Shown one piece after another: positions 4,272 through 5,271 of a DNA stretch of 5,271 nt. The translations under genes and the position numbers were made by a program. The stretch lies in NCBI GenBank assembly GCA_012965445.1, contig DTSJ01000058.1:1-5271 (forward strand), written 5' to 3'. The DNA comes from Candidatus Hydrogenedentota bacterium (GTDB lineage: Bacteria > Hydrogenedentota > Hydrogenedentia > Hydrogenedentiales > GCA-2746185). The notes below the pieces were generated by a model, which was not told the DNA's origin, made no database searches, and saw only the letters and a program-made list of their open reading frames with translations. Each line of letters opens with the position of its first letter. Position 1 is the stretch's first letter.

Positions 4272-5271
4272 CTAATTAAAGTCTTCAAATACAATACTGA
4301 TCGGCCCGGCCTCAGAACCCGGTAGCGCAGGCACGTTAATCACATGATCATTGAGTTTAAACTCGACACTTTTTTTCGGATTCGCAGCAACGAAAACATC
4401 TCCGCTGTTCACAAACGCTCCGCCAAAACCCTCAACGGTCGTCATATCGGTCTTCCCATTGCTGTTCCCGTCAGCCAGATAAATCGCGACCGTCGGACTC
4501 TGTCTCGGATCTGTCGTCGTCACGATGATAGGTGGAACAAGTAAGTCCATCCCGTTGATTTTCAGCGTCATCACCCCCGGCACCATCGATCCGTTCTGAT
4601 GCCGCACCACGAACACAGGGTTGTCGTCCGTCAACAAATGCGGCGCACCGTCAAAAGGAGACGCACGATAGTCATCATGGTTCGCGGCTATGCGAAAGTA
4701 AACAAAACGATCAGAATGTGTAAAAGGTGTCCGGTAAAAACGAGGCGCGATTGTCGCCGCCGTCCCATTTACCACGAATTCGTAAGGCTGTCCCGCCTTC
4801 GCGCTGAAAGACCCCCACTTCCCGTCAGCATCCACCGTCAGCGACACCAGCGGGTTTTTCTTCACTCGCGCACCGGTTTCAGGCTTCAACACCCACACAT
4901 CCACTGTCGCTCCTTCCAGTGGTTTATTCAAGATATACGTTTTCGCGTATCCCCCAACCTGAGGCCGCTCCTCCGGGGTCATCTCAAGCGTCTTTGGTTT
5001 CTCGCCACCATTAAAAAAGGTAAATACCTCCCAGAAACTCTCGTCGCTCGTGCACACCATCACGTGATCCTGATAGGCAGGCATCCAGCCTACCTTTCCC
5101 CCGTTGCTCGCAGCCGGACCAGGCCGAATGTCGCCCATTCCGCTAATTCCGATCGACGGCACCCCGTTCGGGTTCGTCGCGTCAGCGCCCCCAATCGTAG
5201 CGTAATGAGCAATTTTCGCCGCGCGCGCAGGATCACTCAAGTAAGCAGCCGACTCAGACGTACCCCGCGGT
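4272..5271 (-). CDS. C-terminal part of a lipase-like alpha/beta hydrolase with beta-sandwich domains (5' end outside window)
   Basis: The frame is open to the right edge with no stop, so the true start lies outside; the TTG at 5240 is internal. At least 332 residues are visible. Counting from the first whole codon, residues 1-90 look like the end of an alpha/beta hydrolase core. YQDHV (about 66-70) gives a candidate catalytic His69, followed by SFWEVFTFFNGGEKP. Residues about 107-169 form a carboxypeptidase-regulatory/transthyretin-like beta-sandwich (LEGATVDVWVLKPETG, then DADGKWGSFSAKAGQPYEFVV). FYRTPFTHSDRFVYFRIA follows at 178-195, a stretch I associate from memory with bacterial lipases of this layout. 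The C-terminal 100 residues are beta-rich and include D267-G-N-S-N-G-K-T-D275, a possible calcium loop. The nucleophile and acid residues would lie outside the window. Secretion is likely for such multidomain lipases but cannot be shown here. The DinB-family gene follows in the same operon. Confidence 0.75.
   Translation of the reverse strand, partial: PRGTSESAAYLSDPARAAKIAHYATIGGADATNPNGVPSIGISGMGDIRPGPAASNGGKVGWMPAYQDHVMVCTSDESFWEVFTFFNGGEKPKTLEMTPEERPQVGGYAKTYILNKPLEGATVDVWVLKPETGARVKKNPLVSLTVDADGKWGSFSAKAGQPYEFVVNGTAATIAPRFYRTPFTHSDRFVYFRIAANHDDYRASPFDGAPHLLTDDNPVFVVRHQNGSMVPGVMTLKINGMDLLVPPIIVTTTDPRQSPTVAIYLADGNSNGKTDMTTVEGFGGAFVNSGDVFVAANPKKSVEFKLNDHVINVPALPGSEAGPISIVFEDFN

Noticed and set aside
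5238..5240. TTG as the start of the alpha/beta hydrolase-like gene
   Set aside because: The frame continues without a stop to the window edge, and the residues on both sides read as one continuous domain, so the codon is internal.

Overview
This window looks like bacterial chromosome of moderate GC content with tightly packed genes. Both Gram-negative-style envelope enzymes and housekeeping-type enzymes are present, and no phage, plasmid, transposon, CRISPR array, tRNA or rRNA was seen. The lineage cannot be named from the sequence. The + strand is strikingly C-rich and G-poor across the whole window, even inside the one gene it encodes. This suggests the - strand is the leading strand of replication, and six of the seven substantially covered genes lie on it.

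Layout, left to right. Positions 1-1328 form a - strand operon read from right to left: manA (class I mannose-6-phosphate isomerase), then a small two-helix membrane protein of 85 residues starting 3 bases after the manA stop, then a gene that overlaps it by an ATGA junction and leaves the window after seven codons. A well-matched sigma-70-type promoter lies directly against the manA start codon, so the predicted transcript begins at the A of its ATG (leaderless). An 8-bp direct repeat abuts the -35 box. Positions 1452-2738 (- strand) hold a serine beta-lactamase/penicillin-binding-protein-like hydrolase with a membrane anchor at each end. Its best start is an internal GTG with a good ribosome binding site, not the more upstream TTG that gives the longest frame. 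Positions 2891-3202 hold a small charged, helical protein that I do not recognise.

Positions 3227-3808 carry the only + strand gene, a RimJ/RimL-like GNAT acetyltransferase. It converges on, and overlaps by 29 bases, a - strand DinB-family protein (3780-4244). That gene lies 27 bases downstream of a large partial gene (4272 to the right edge). The partial gene looks like the C-terminal part of a lipase-like alpha/beta hydrolase followed by a carboxypeptidase-regulatory-type beta-sandwich and a further C-terminal beta-rich domain.

The genes do not assemble into one obvious pathway: manA supplies or consumes mannose-6-phosphate, while the others are independent hydrolases, an acetyltransferase and a metal-binding DinB-fold protein. 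I found no convincing new multi-gene system. The most interesting signals are the leaderless manA promoter with its repeats, the two-helix protein translationally coupled to an unseen partner, and the altered active-site motif of the serine hydrolase.
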